From Parachlorella kessleri (taxonomy: Eukaryota; Chlorophyta; Trebouxiophyceae; Chlorellales; Chlorellaceae), in NCBI GenBank assembly GCA_001598975.1, contig BBXU01001063.1, positions 1-26,012 on the forward strand: DNA of 26,012 bases. The letters run 5' to 3'. Numbering within the stretch: the first letter of the stretch is position 1; every line of letters starts with the position of its first letter. Both the position numbers and the translations under genes were made by a program. Shown in pieces: positions 10,401 to 19,440 of the stretch. Below the pieces are notes generated by a model that did not search any database, had not been told where the DNA came from, and was given only the letters and a program-made list of their open reading frames with translations.

Positions 10401-13364
10401 GGGGAGCGGGCCCACGCTGGGCTGCCAAGGCTGGGCTGAGGTTCCCTACACTGCGCCACACTAGTGCAGACTCCAGCTCCCAAGCTGTTACTGCCCTTGG
10501 CCCCGCAGGCTGCTGCCAACATCTGCCAGGCCGCACACTGCCACGCCGAGCTTGGTTAGGGCTGCCGTTACCGCAGTAGTTTTGTCCAATTGGGAATGAC
10601 ATGGCACTGCTTGACCATTGTGGCCAGGCGTGGACATCAACTCGAAGTCAGATGGCCGAAGGACACCAAAGCCTCTGTCCGATTACCTAGGGGCCACTGA
10701 CAACCAGGACGATGAGGATGATGATGAAGAGGAGCTGCCACAGCTTCACCAGGAGCAGAAGCGCGGAGTGTGAGTGCCATGCCTGACCCATGGGTGGCTT
10801 GGGTGGTACTGCTGCTGCCTATAGGGACCGCCCACCACCTCTCAACTACTGCTGTAGTTTGCAGCAGAGCAGCAGTGTGTTTCCAGTTGTAGTGATGCCG
10901 AGTTGCCGAGTGTGCCTGCAGGTTTGTGCTGCCCCTGCAGTACAGCAGTTCTCTGACGCCCTCGGGTGATTTGCTCATCCTGGGCTGGGGCAGGAGCTAC
11001 TTCATGTGGAGTCTAATGGCTGCATTGGACCATGGACCACAGGTATGCTCTCCAGGATGCAGTCCTCAGTGCCAACTAGTAATGGTGTCAGCTAGGGCAG
11101 CACTGACGCAGGTTGAAATGTTCCATGCAGGCGCTGCCCCAGGGAACATGTGTCACCCTCTTCAATGAACACTCGCTGCCCCCAGGCTTCGGTGAGCCAC
11201 CTGTGTCTGGTTGTTGTTGTTGTTGTTAACATGTTGACAAAGGTTGACAACTTCCAGTGTGATTTGTCAGTTAGGGTAGGCAGCCTCGATGCCAGCTTAG
11301 TCTGACATTGTATAATTATGTTTTTGACGCCATCAACTGTCGCCCTTTCAATTGCCATGCAGAGGATGGCTTGCAATCCCTGCGGCTGCGGCACATAAAG
11401 GCAGACCCACGCAACATGTCTGAAGTTCGGGCTCACATTGACATTGCCTGCTTCAAGTCGGTTGTGGTCATTGCAGGCGAGTGATTCCATACCTTGCCTG
11501 GGGTTCTGTACTGGTCTGGTGTGCAGTTCATTGGTCAACACGCTGCTCTGCCCTTCCATTGCCGCAATTGCAAGCAGGGTTCGCTCCGCAAAGGGCATGT
11601 GCACCTGTGTGAGGTTGGAATATAGTGGTGTGTTTAGGATTCCAAGCCAATGTTCTGGCACCCGTTGTGCAGATGCGTGGTGGGGAGACGGTGGTGGACT
11701 AGAAGGGGACCGACAGGCATACCGCAACTTGACACAGGGTGACCTCTTGCGCATTGACGCTGCTGTGCTACTGACACAGCTCAACATCCGGACACTGCTA
11801 GCGGTGGGTGCTGCGGTTGGCAAGGTGCTTTGTGGCAGCTTGACAAGCATGACTAGAGCAGCGGGAAGCGCTGGAAAGGGGTTGTGGGCCAGTTCCGAAA
11901 AGATTTTCCAAGGCCACAAGTATGAGGTTGCTCCTCCTGGTGACCCGCTCATCCTGTAGCCCGTCCTTGTGCGATTGGCCTGTGGGCAGCAAATGCAGAG
12001 TGTTAGGCGCAGTCGCTAATGCGGGCATTGTATGCGTATCGGTGGTATGTTCCAGACTGCACGGCTGGTCCCCTTGGCTTGCAGGAGCAAAGGTTGCCTG
12101 ACCTGAGCATCGTGGTGCAGCGCATGACCATGGTTGGAAGCACCAAGTTTGAGGACCCCTCCCGCCTCCCTCTGGGCTTGCCTGTCAATCCCGCCTCCTT
12201 TGTTGGCAAGGTGCTCACACAGGTAGGAACTTGGGGCTAGGTCTGGAACAGTGTGCATGACCATTGTTGGCAGAGGAGCAGATGTAACAACCGGTTCTTA
12301 GACCTCTATGAGATGGCATGACAATCACTGACCATGCTTGACCTCCACTCTGCTTGTGGTCAAAGTGTTCTGTACAGCAGTGGACGACCTCTAATAAGTG
12401 GACGACCTCTGATAAGGTTCGTATTGTAAGCGTCTGCAGCATAGCTATACCAACACCTGTTTCATCAATTGCAAAGCTCTGGCTTCTATTGCTGTGCGGT
12501 GGTGCAGGTGGCCTTCCAGCCCCTCTTCTTGCGAGCTTACGCTGAGCTGGGCGTGCAGAGCGACATTGTGGTGCAGGACAGTTCAGCATTCGCTGCGCCA
12601 GGAGAGGAGCTGTCGTACTTTGAGCTACAGGTTCGAAGCATGCACTGTGGGCGCTGCTGGTATTGCCAAGTCAGCCAGGTCCTCGTGTATTAGAGCAAAT
12701 GGTTGGTGGTGTGTGAGCCCGGTGTTCTGGTGCAAGATCCACACGTGATCTCTACCGGCTAGCACTCGACCAAGAAGGCAGGCATCACTTTGCAAGGCTG
12801 ATCTACAGTTGTAAGGGCGAAGCGCAACCAGAAGATCATATGCTTGCAGGCTCGGGCTGTGGCAGTGCAACAGATTCTGCTAGGCTACTACCGCATCCCA
12901 TCCAGCAGCGACCAACCGCTGGATGTGGTTGTCAACCCCAATGGCTTGGAGGCACGATCCGAGGTGAGCTCCACAGCAAGAGCTTATTCAGGGTGGCTGG
13001 TTGTGCGAGCAGGGTTGATTCGAACTGTGGTGACAGGGGCCATGCAGTTTTGCTCTGGGTGAGCTTGTCCAGTCAGGTCCCAGCTGCACGTGTCTGGAAG
13101 ATAAGTGATAACTGAGCCGGGCAAGCCTTACACATTGTTGCAGTTTAATGCCATATTTCTTGGTGGGGCAGGTAGTGCCCTGTGGGTGGCCTTGAAGCCA
13201 GCGACCTGTTGCTGCAGAGGATTGCCTGGACGCGAGGCGACGGACGCTGCAAGCTCTTGACGTTGGCTCGGACGACCACCATTCGCACAGCTCAATCCTA
13301 TCTAAGCAGCCGCTCTACCTCAGATGCCAGTGGGGACAGCGATGAAAGCCAGGGCAAGCTCTGA
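4465..13364 (+). CDS. CASTOR/POLLUX-type ion channel, 24 exons
   Basis: Cation channel of the CASTOR/POLLUX (DMI1) family, which in plants acts at the nuclear envelope or in plastids. Exons: 4465-4535, 4615-4858, 4929-4978, 5135-5186, 5301-5371, 5577-5727, 5941-6003, 6131-6250, 6438-6520, 6709-6795, 7028-7139, 7267-7355, 7519-7661, 7819-7986, 8300-8353, 10628-10769, 10922-11042, 11131-11191, 11363-11476, 11673-11803, 12085-12222, 12508-12630, 12850-12963, 13218-13364. All phases agree, giving 882 residues, close to plant CASTOR (~850) and POLLUX (~920). The N-terminus (MCFGRAFRPAVLLLARNPTR) is basic and transit-like. Membrane helices lie at about 122-139 and 191-212, with a pore loop (LVWLVGQDLP) near 171-180. 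RCK domain 1 starts IVVLSWC (~235) and includes GGAVVVLAQ, FRQGSPLDPDSLRKV and KARAVIIMAD. An acidic linker (DDEDDDEEE) is followed by RCK domain 2, LLILGWGRSY (~584) and LPQGTCVTLFNEH. The family call is strong; exons 1-3 and localisation are least certain. Three introns appear to be GC-AG, and intron 15 carries a retroelement. Confidence 0.85.
8440..8461. repeat. (TCAA)n tetranucleotide microsatellite
   Basis: Five perfect TCAA units plus one base, within intron 15 of the channel gene and upstream of the retroelement remnant. Confidence 0.9.
8752..9400 (-). pseudogene. LINE reverse transcriptase, C-terminal fragment
   Basis: Minus-strand open frame with non-LTR reverse-transcriptase thumb and C-terminal features: VKQLEYLGLKLAASGTIEAE, then LLYGVRSWALTAQQEKK, MRCLRRILGISLLDKIPD and RLQWFGQVARMPDTRLPKQ. 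These match the conserved block that follows the palm domain in LINE ORF2 proteins. The upstream part including the catalytic Asp-Asp motif is absent: at about 9400 the frame runs into the inverted endonuclease copy. Frame continuity over more than 200 codons suggests fairly recent decay. It cannot be active alone. Confidence 0.8.
9392..9794 (+). repeat. Inverted repeat arm A: LINE endonuclease domain copy on the + strand
   Basis: On the + strand this arm encodes the AP-endonuclease-like (EEP) motif LLVLGDFNSRVGTASYNDPY, then LCVANSYVKYK and, in another frame near its end, MSDYHLLVGTLQ (the SDxH box). It contains an in-frame stop at 9669-9671 and at least one frame shift, so it is not a functional endonuclease. 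Its reverse complement matches 9853-10252 along nearly the whole length, with scattered substitutions. Confidence 0.85.
9853..10252 (-). repeat. Inverted repeat arm B: LINE endonuclease domain copy on the - strand
   Basis: Mirror image of arm A, separated from it by a 58-bp spacer (9795-9852) that is itself partly self-complementary. Read on the - strand it carries the same GDFNSRVG block and an SDHHLVEGTLQ box. On the - strand the frame continues upstream to about 10602 with an endonuclease motif LTLLICYAPTSQHPEQE, so this arm is probably the original copy and arm A the inverted duplicate. By eye the arms are roughly 85-90% identical. Confidence 0.85.
11209..11227. repeat. (TTG)n trinucleotide microsatellite
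   Basis: About six TTG units just downstream of the donor of the intron that begins at 11192 in the channel gene. Simple slippage repeat. Confidence 0.9.
12380..12415. repeat. 18-bp tandem duplication in a channel-gene intron
   Basis: Two adjacent copies of GTGGACGACCTCTAATAA (12380-12397 and 12398-12415) differ at one base (A/G). They lie in the intron 12223-12507. No function is apparent. Confidence 0.8.
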
Positions 13365-14199
13365 GGGTGGCTTTATTCAGTTCATAAAATGCTAGCATGC
13401 CAACATGTGGATTTCTTTGCCGGATGACATATATACCACAACTTATTGAGAGGGGCACTCTGCCCTGCAACACTTACTTGCACCCTGAGAAATTACTTGC
13501 TCAACAGATACTATGACCCAGCTTGTGTCTTGGCGCCTTCTGAAACATATGAGTTGCACCGAATTGCTTGTGAGGGCCCTCAGCCGCCTCAATAGTTTTG
13601 GGCTGCAATTAGCACAGTGGCTTATTCTGCACAAATTGTCTGTTGCAAGGAAGTTTTGAACCGGCCGTGATGGACACAAATTTAAGTGAGGGCCTAAGCA
13701 CCAGTAAGGCTGTTCAAACCAAGGCTAAGGACAGGGGTGCCGCTTGGTGGATGCCTGACACGGCAGCAGGCCTGGCGCGTTCAAAACAGCTAAATCCTTC
13801 ATGCCTCCTTGCATCCTTGCAAACAAGCCCCCTGGCTCTGTCCCTCATCTCTGCTGCAACAAGGCCTGATCTTGTCCTTGGGATGCTAGCAGTCCTCCAT
13901 CGGGCGCCTTAAACCCTCCCCAGCCAGGCTTTGTTCTGTATATGCGTCATGAAGTCCCCAGTGCTAGACTAGCAGCCCTATACAGCTCCCCGCCTTGATT
14001 AGTTCGGTTTGTAACCATTGAAAGTATCTAACTATAGCCATCCCAGGGCCTGGAGCGAGCTTTGACAAGGGGACTTCATGCTGCGACCGCCACAACTCGC
14101 AGCTTGGGCGCCACAGAGTCCAAGTGGGTCGCTGAAAACCATCAACTGGATGCTAATCGAGTATATTCAGTTGTAGCACTGCTGCAAATCCATCATACA
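13365..14199. other. Intergenic region with possible polyadenylation signal
   Basis: 835 bp between the channel stop and the start of the split-barrel protein gene, both on +. TGTAA, the usual chlorophyte polyadenylation signal, occurs at 14010-14014. If used, it gives the channel a ~650-nt 3' UTR and leaves under 200 bp for the next promoter. An open frame at 13643-13912 shows no recognisable domain and is probably chance. No RNA gene seen. Confidence 0.4.
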
Positions 14200-17120
14200 A
14201 TGTTCCTCCAAAGCTGCCGCGGCATGGCTGTGGTGAGACTTTCCCTGTGCAGGACGTTGGAGAGCCTTCCTGCTCTAGCAGCCCCTCTCCTCCTCGAACT
14301 GGCCTGATAAGTGTCACCGCACCCACCATCGCAGGCGCCACTGAGGTGCTGGAGCTCTAGGTCCCTCCAGCGTGCTGGCTCATGGACAGTGAGCAAGCCG
14401 CAGCTGCACCTCCAGCGCCGCCCAGTCTCAGTGAGAGCAGATAACAGGGTTCCCAAGCAGGCTTTTATAGATGTTACCGAAGGAGGTGGCGACGACCCAG
14501 AGATGCGGGCGTTTCTGATGCACCAGCCGACCGCTGCTAGAATAAGTCTGGCTGAGGAAGCGCGAACACTGGTCGACTCCGGCGGGTACTGCGCGGCTCA
14601 AGCGTCTTGCTCTTTCACAGGCCCAGGCACTCTGCCCTACTCTGCATGCCTTTCTTTGCTGAGCCGCTGTAGCTGCACTTGATTGTTTCCCACGCCCTTA
14701 GGGCTGCTATGCGCATGTAACTCTCCTCTGGTTCTCCCAGTCCAAACCTTCACAAATCTTGTGCTGCAGGTTTGGGGTCCTTAGCACGCTCAGCAGCAAG
14801 GCCTCAGAGGAGGGCTTCCCTGCAGGAGCAGTGGTGGAATATGTTGCAGACGAGCAGGGGCACCCAGTGTTCGCCTTCTCAGACCTTTCAGCGCACACGG
14901 GCGATGTGAAGAAGGACGGTCGTTGCAGCCTGACTGTGCTGGCGGACGGGTTCAAGGTAGGAAAGGGTTAGACACACTGGCCCAGGGATGTGAACGACAG
15001 GGCCCACAGCTTTGAAAGGTTAATCGCGGTCTCCATGCAAAACAAGAGAGGGTTGTCTTCCTGAACGCACGCCTGCAAGAGCTGGCCGCAAGCCTGCTGA
15101 CCCTTCTGCTGGCTGTCTGCACTACCAGGGCATGGACGCCGCACGAGTGAACCTCAAAGGAGAGGTGGCGCCAATCCTCGACCGCGAGCAGCGGGACGCT
15201 GTGCGGCAGCTGTACCTGCAGCGCCACCCTGGCAGCTATTGGGTGGATTTTGGCGACTTCACCTGGTTCAGGATGGATCGGATTGCGGCGGCGCGAGTGG
15301 TTGGGGGCTTTGGCAGGGCCGGCAAGGTGGGTGCCCGCCCCTTTGCATCGAGCCTGAGACATCCAAGTGCCACATTGTCTGTTTGCTACGCTCCTAGAAA
15401 TGGTGGAGGGTGAAGGGGTCCGTGAGCTGAATCTTGAGGAGGGATGGTGGTAAAGGTGACCGGGGACAGACTTTTCCTAGTGACGCTGTGGGCAAGCAGT
15501 CACAGACAGTCACCTGTTGGGGGCTGTTGCTGATTCCTCTGCTTGTGTGTCACTGGCCCTGCTCGGTTATGCTAGCTGGCCTGTTGTGGAGCATTTCACC
15601 TGCAACGACATCAACTACGCAGCGCTGGTCGATCTGCCGCTACAGTGCCATCTGTCGCTGCAATGAGAGTGATGAGCGACGGTGGCCTGAGTTGGGGAAG
15701 TTGAGGCAGCACACTGGCATGGTGATACAGCTGGACTGTATGGTGCTGTAGGTTGGGGCCGAGGAGTACCTTGCGGCGCAGCCAGACCCAGTTGCTAAGT
15801 TCTCGGGACCTGTGGGAGGGCATATGAACAAGGTGGGAGCCCAGCAGGGGTGTTGAGGCAAGTTCCAGCCGAAATGTGGTGCCAGTACAACTCACTAGCG
15901 TAGTGATGCATGCGTAGGGAGGTATGTCAGCCAGGCATGGCTAACTAAGATGTCTTTGCGGCAGCAATGATGACCGCTGCCCTTGGCTGCCCCCTTGCAC
16001 ACCACATGGATGCTGCTTGACCTTGTGTGGAGGGCAGCATCATGCCTGCCCACACAAGCTTCCTGTGGTGTGCACAGCCTTGCCCTGGGTGCCTTGGCAG
16101 TGACTCGGGCAGAGTAACCGGGGAAGACAGCAACCTGCCAATCTGCCTCCTCCCTGTATGGGCATCTCCCCACCGTGCGTCACGTGGCGGTGCCTGCACC
16201 AGACAGATGTAGGCCTGGAGATCCCTTTGCGATTGCCTTACAACATGCCTTGCATTGGTGCTTGTGCAGGACCATGCCGACTCCACCAGGGCCATGGTGA
16301 AGCACTACGTGGGGCTGACAGTGAGCAAGGCCACTATTTTGTCGCTGGACCGGCTGGGGATGAACCTGGTGGTGGAGAAGGAGGGCCACGACACGCCCTT
16401 CAAGCTGCGCCTGCCCTTCCCCAGGTGGGTGGGTGGCGCGGTGGGTGCCCCCATGATTCTGTTGGTAGGCCCAGGCAATGCGGACAGAGGAGACGTAGAG
16501 GTGAACTGCCTTTGTGCTCCCCTGTTGTGCTCCACAAGAGCAACTTGGGGCTTGGCTGGGTTTGCTTGATGGTGGCAGGTGGCGCAAAGAGGACTAGCCC
16601 AGTAGGTAGCTGTGAACTGACTGGGCTGGACGCAAGGGTATGCTCTGGGCTTGGCCTCATTTTTGAACCAGTAGGTGTACCGCCTTTTGCGCAATATGTT
16701 ACGCAGCAGTCTGGAACCAAGACTGCCTCTTGGAACCCCAGCATTGCCAATGGTCAGTGCTGTTGGTAAGGACGGGGCTGGATGCAACTTAGCTCGTGCC
16801 TTGCCTGGAGTGCTTTGCTGCTAGTTTGGCATGGCCTATCTCATTAGCTGCATCGTGCACACCCTCAGCTTCAAGGGCGGATAGGCCAACATGTTGCTGA
16901 ACCGCCCGCTGCATCCTAAGTTAGGCAGGGCGGACACAAAGTGGGACATGAGGTGCCCCGACCAGCGGCCCTTGGCATATAGACTTGCACGACGGTGCAC
17001 TAGTCACTAATGTGCAGCTCTCTATGCTATGCATGCTGTAGGCCTGCCACCGACCGCAAGTCCATCAAGGACATCATTGTGGAGATGACGCAAGCAGCCG
17101 CAGCAGCGGGAGTGGCGTGA
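14200..17120 (+). CDS. Plastid HugZ/HOZ-like FMN-type split-barrel protein with DUF2470 domain
   Basis: Member of the pyridoxamine-phosphate-oxidase-like split-barrel proteins with a C-terminal DUF2470 domain. The family includes bacterial HugZ haem-degrading enzymes and the plant plastid proteins HOZ and glutamyl-tRNA-reductase-binding protein; a tetrapyrrole- or haem-related plastid role is inferred. Exons: 14200-14232, 14335-14585, 14770-14956, 15129-15326, 15752-15832, 16270-16424, 17042-17120; all phases agree, giving 327 residues. Splicing exon 1 to 2 makes a textbook transit peptide: MFLQSCRGMAV, then a Ser/Arg-rich stretch up to about VSVRA (residue 51). The barrel shows FGVLSTLSSKASEEGFPAG, FSDLSAHTGDVKKDGRCSL and YWVDFGDFTWFRMDRI. 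DUF2470 starts at the conserved GHMNKDHADSTRAMVKHY and ends FKLRLPFPR...DRKSIKDIIVEM. Length is close to land-plant homologues (about 300-320). HOZ versus GluTR-binding protein cannot be settled by eye; overall motif agreement favours the HOZ type. Confidence 0.85.
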
Positions 17121-17649
17121 TCCAGCGCCATGGACTGCTGGATACTCAGTCTTTGGTCTGACGCTTGGGAGGGGTTCCTAATTTGGTCATGATGAGGGAG
17201 AGTTGGCACTGGCCTGCTTTTTCGACTGGCAAAATTTAGGGCCGGGAAGGCGACAGGGCGGCAGTTGTTAGCACTGAATGCATTTTAGTTAGCTGATATC
17301 AACCCAAGCGCCCAAGCCGGTGCATTACTTCAGGGGAGCCAACCTGGGGCATGGAATAGCGCGTAGCTGGTATATTTATACGCGTCTGTCGTTGGCAACA
17401 GCATATCCATTAACCAAAGGCCATATTTGTCATTTAGGAGCGCTAGGAGTCCAGCGATATTGCTTGCCAACAGCGATCACATGGTGCAGGGGCCCGACTG
17501 TAAGGCACTGGCCTGTGGAGCCCAGGCTTTACTACTGGTACATGTAAATACAGACATACGTATGGAACACCATGCGGCTCCCTCCGTGCGCCACATCAGC
17601 TAGCAAGTCAGAAAGTCGGTTCCATGAACGGGCAGCACCATGTGTGTAC
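17121..17649. other. Convergent intergenic region
   Basis: 529 bp between the stop codons of the split-barrel gene (+) and CCDC97 (-). TGTAA at 17543-17547 is a candidate polyadenylation signal for the + strand gene and would give a ~425-nt 3' UTR ending close to the CCDC97 stop. No counterpart for CCDC97 is visible, and no other gene is recognised. Confidence 0.4.
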
Positions 17650-19253
17650 CTAATCCTCATCAAAGTACTTCTCCTCGGCATCCCTCCCCGCCTGCTCAGC
17701 CCAATCATCATCGAGGGTGGCGTCCGCGTCAATGGCTCGGTAGTCTACCCCACCCTCCTCCCCCCGCAGGAACTTCTCCTTCATGATGTCCAGGAAGGCA
17801 TCTGCATTCTCCTGCCTGTGACAGCACGTCAAGAGTTGAGGCATATGAGTGGAGCAACGGGAAGGGCCGGCCGCCGGATGGCTCTAACAGCGGTTCTTTG
17901 CTGGTGAGGGCATTGATGCCAGATGGGCCCACCAGTGGCGGACGCCAGGGCAGAACTGTCCGGAGGAGCTACAGGCCGCAGTACCGCACCCAGCCCTTTT
18001 CTGCCTTCCGCAGCAGCCCGAAAAGCGTACTGCATGGGCTCACTATTATACGCGACTGTGCTGCCTTGACTGCATACAGGAAATGCAGTGCCCCCCACAG
18101 CCATGCCTACACCGCATTTCATCTAGCGCCCCTTGTTGGCAGTCACCACTATGCCATGTACTGCTGTTGACAATCACCTTTCCGCGTCTGGTATCTGCAC
18201 ATGGTCCGGGTCGTCCCCTTTATCATCATTCTGGGTGTCTGCGCCCGCCCCCTGCCCCCCCTGCTGCGCGCTGCCCTGCCGCTGCTGCTGCCGCCCTCCC
18301 TCCTCCTCCTCCTCCTCATCTTCTTCTTCGCTCTCGCTTTCTTCCTCCATGCGGTCGTACCGCTCCTGCTCCGCACGAACTGCCAGCATGGCCTCCAGCT
18401 CCTCCTGGTGCCTTAGTAGGCTCTGACTCAGCGCCCTGCCCTGCCATGTGGTGGGAACTGGACCGCCGCCGCCGGCCTGCTCGCCATTCGCTGCTGCTGC
18501 TGCTGCCATCTCTGCGTTGGAGGGCCCCGGCCCTGCTGCGCTGGGACCCGCATCTCCCGGTGGGCGGTACTGTCCCACATACTGCAAGCGCATGCAGCAG
18601 CAGGTGTGGTTTCATAACGAACAGATGAAGCAACCACGCCAATCATGCCAGGGCACCAGGCGCCCTGCAGTGAAGTCAAGGTAGTTTGATGCAATATCAT
18701 GGATAGCAGTGGGTGACAGGTTTACTCACCATAGCATAGCTAGCGTGTCGACCATGGCCTTCACAGAACAAGTCTTGACACTGGAGCCCTACACTTCTCC
18801 CCAGCTGCAACTTCCCAGCACCAAACCATTTCACACCTGGTGGTGAAGGTATGGCTGCCGCTCCTTCATGGCGTCGTCAGAGAAGAAAGTCCCCTCACGC
18901 AGCAGCCGGTTCATATAAGCCAGGCGGCGGTTCTTCCTGTCCGTGTCCTGCTTGTGCTGGTCCTGCTTGTCCTCCAGCAGCTTCATGTAGAAGTCAACCT
19001 CGTAGCTGCCGTCTCTGAGTGGCTCGAAGGCGGCCAGCTCCTCAACACCCAGCTGGTCCCCATGGCGCTCCAGGAACACCCCAGGGTCTCGCAGAAGCAG
19101 GACCTTCAGGTACTCCTGGCGCTTCTCTGCGCTTGGCTGCTCCCCAGACTTTGTCAGGTTGCCTGGTAGGCGTAGCGCCGGGTCTGCTGCGAGCCGATCG
19201 CTGATGTGGTCCACAGCTTGAGAGCTAAGCTGACGCTCCATAACTATACCCAT
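17650..19253 (-). CDS. CCDC97: CCDC97-like coiled-coil protein (DUF2052 family)
   Basis: CCDC97 is a nuclear protein reported with the SF3b part of the U2 snRNP, so a role in pre-mRNA splicing is inferred from the family. Three exons in transcription order: 19253-18837, 18581-18178, 17815-17650, with matching phases, giving 328 residues (human about 340). The conserved N-terminal block reads EKRQEYLKVLLLRDPGVFLE, ERHGDQLGVEELAAF, YEVDFYMKLL and KNRRLAYMNRLLREGTFFSD. The middle has an Ala/Gly-rich linker, then QGRALSQSLLRHQEELEAML and a long acidic run (EESESEEEDEEEEEE) encoded by a CTC/TTC-type microsatellite on the + strand. The C-terminus FLDIMKEKFLRGEEGGVDY and the final DAEEKYFDED are the family's signature ending. 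I chose the ATG at 19253; MERQ at 19241 is an alternative. The frame stays open to 19421, but that would leave only 19 bp to the divergent gene. Confidence 0.9.
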
Positions 19254-19440
19254 GACTAACAAACAATTGCTTGGAGTCTCTGCAGACTGTCTGGGATCAC
19301 CCAACAAGGGGAGGGCGCAATGTCGACGGGGCGTAGCAGGCAGATCTTGGTGGGTTCTTCTGGGAGTTGATAGTAACCGCTGATGACCGGCAAGCATATC
19401 TGTTGGGCGAATTAGTGGCACATTCTATGCGGGAGGGCCA
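19254..19440. promoter_or_regulatory. Divergent intergenic region, likely bidirectional promoter (CCDC97 / METTL17)
   Basis: Only 187 bp separate the two chosen start codons, so both 5' UTRs and the core promoters share this segment. No TATA-like box is evident. The short spacing suggests shared chromatin or co-regulation; this is inference. Confidence 0.5.

Larger units (their letters stand above)
8640..10602 (-). mobile_element. Degenerate non-LTR retrotransposon (LINE) with internal inverted duplication
   Basis: Read on the - strand, antisense to the host gene, the order is: endonuclease 5' segment (about 10602-10252), endonuclease core (10252-9853), an inverted extra copy of that core (9794-9392), then the C-terminal part of the reverse transcriptase (about 9400-8752). 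Frames are broken and the central RT palm with its YADD-type catalytic motif is missing. The element is therefore a non-autonomous remnant. The outer limits are approximate; I found no target-site duplication or poly(A) tail that fixes them. It lies within intron 15 of the CASTOR/POLLUX gene and leaves its exons intact. Confidence 0.75.
8354..10627. other. Large intron 15 of the channel gene, invaded by a retroelement
   Basis: 2,274-bp intron between the exon ending EEPL(G) and the exon starting VDINSKSDGRRTPK. Splice phases (1 nt + 2 nt) match across it. It is several times longer than any other intron of this gene. LINE-derived sequence fills roughly 8640-10600. The stretch 8515-8600 is unusually A-rich compared with the surrounding DNA and may mark the edge of the insertion. 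Confidence 0.75.

Noticed and set aside
11092..11952. 286-codon minus-strand open frame
   Set aside because: No recognisable domain; it lies antisense over four conserved channel exons with well-fitting splice sites and is explained as their shadow.
13643..13912. 89-codon plus-strand open frame between the channel and the split-barrel gene
   Set aside because: No known motif and no splice partner; likely 3' UTR or intergenic chance ORF.
18831..19421. Longer CCDC97 protein starting at 19421
   Set aside because: The added residues show no conservation and would leave only 19 bp to the METTL17 start; ATG 19253 fits the family better.
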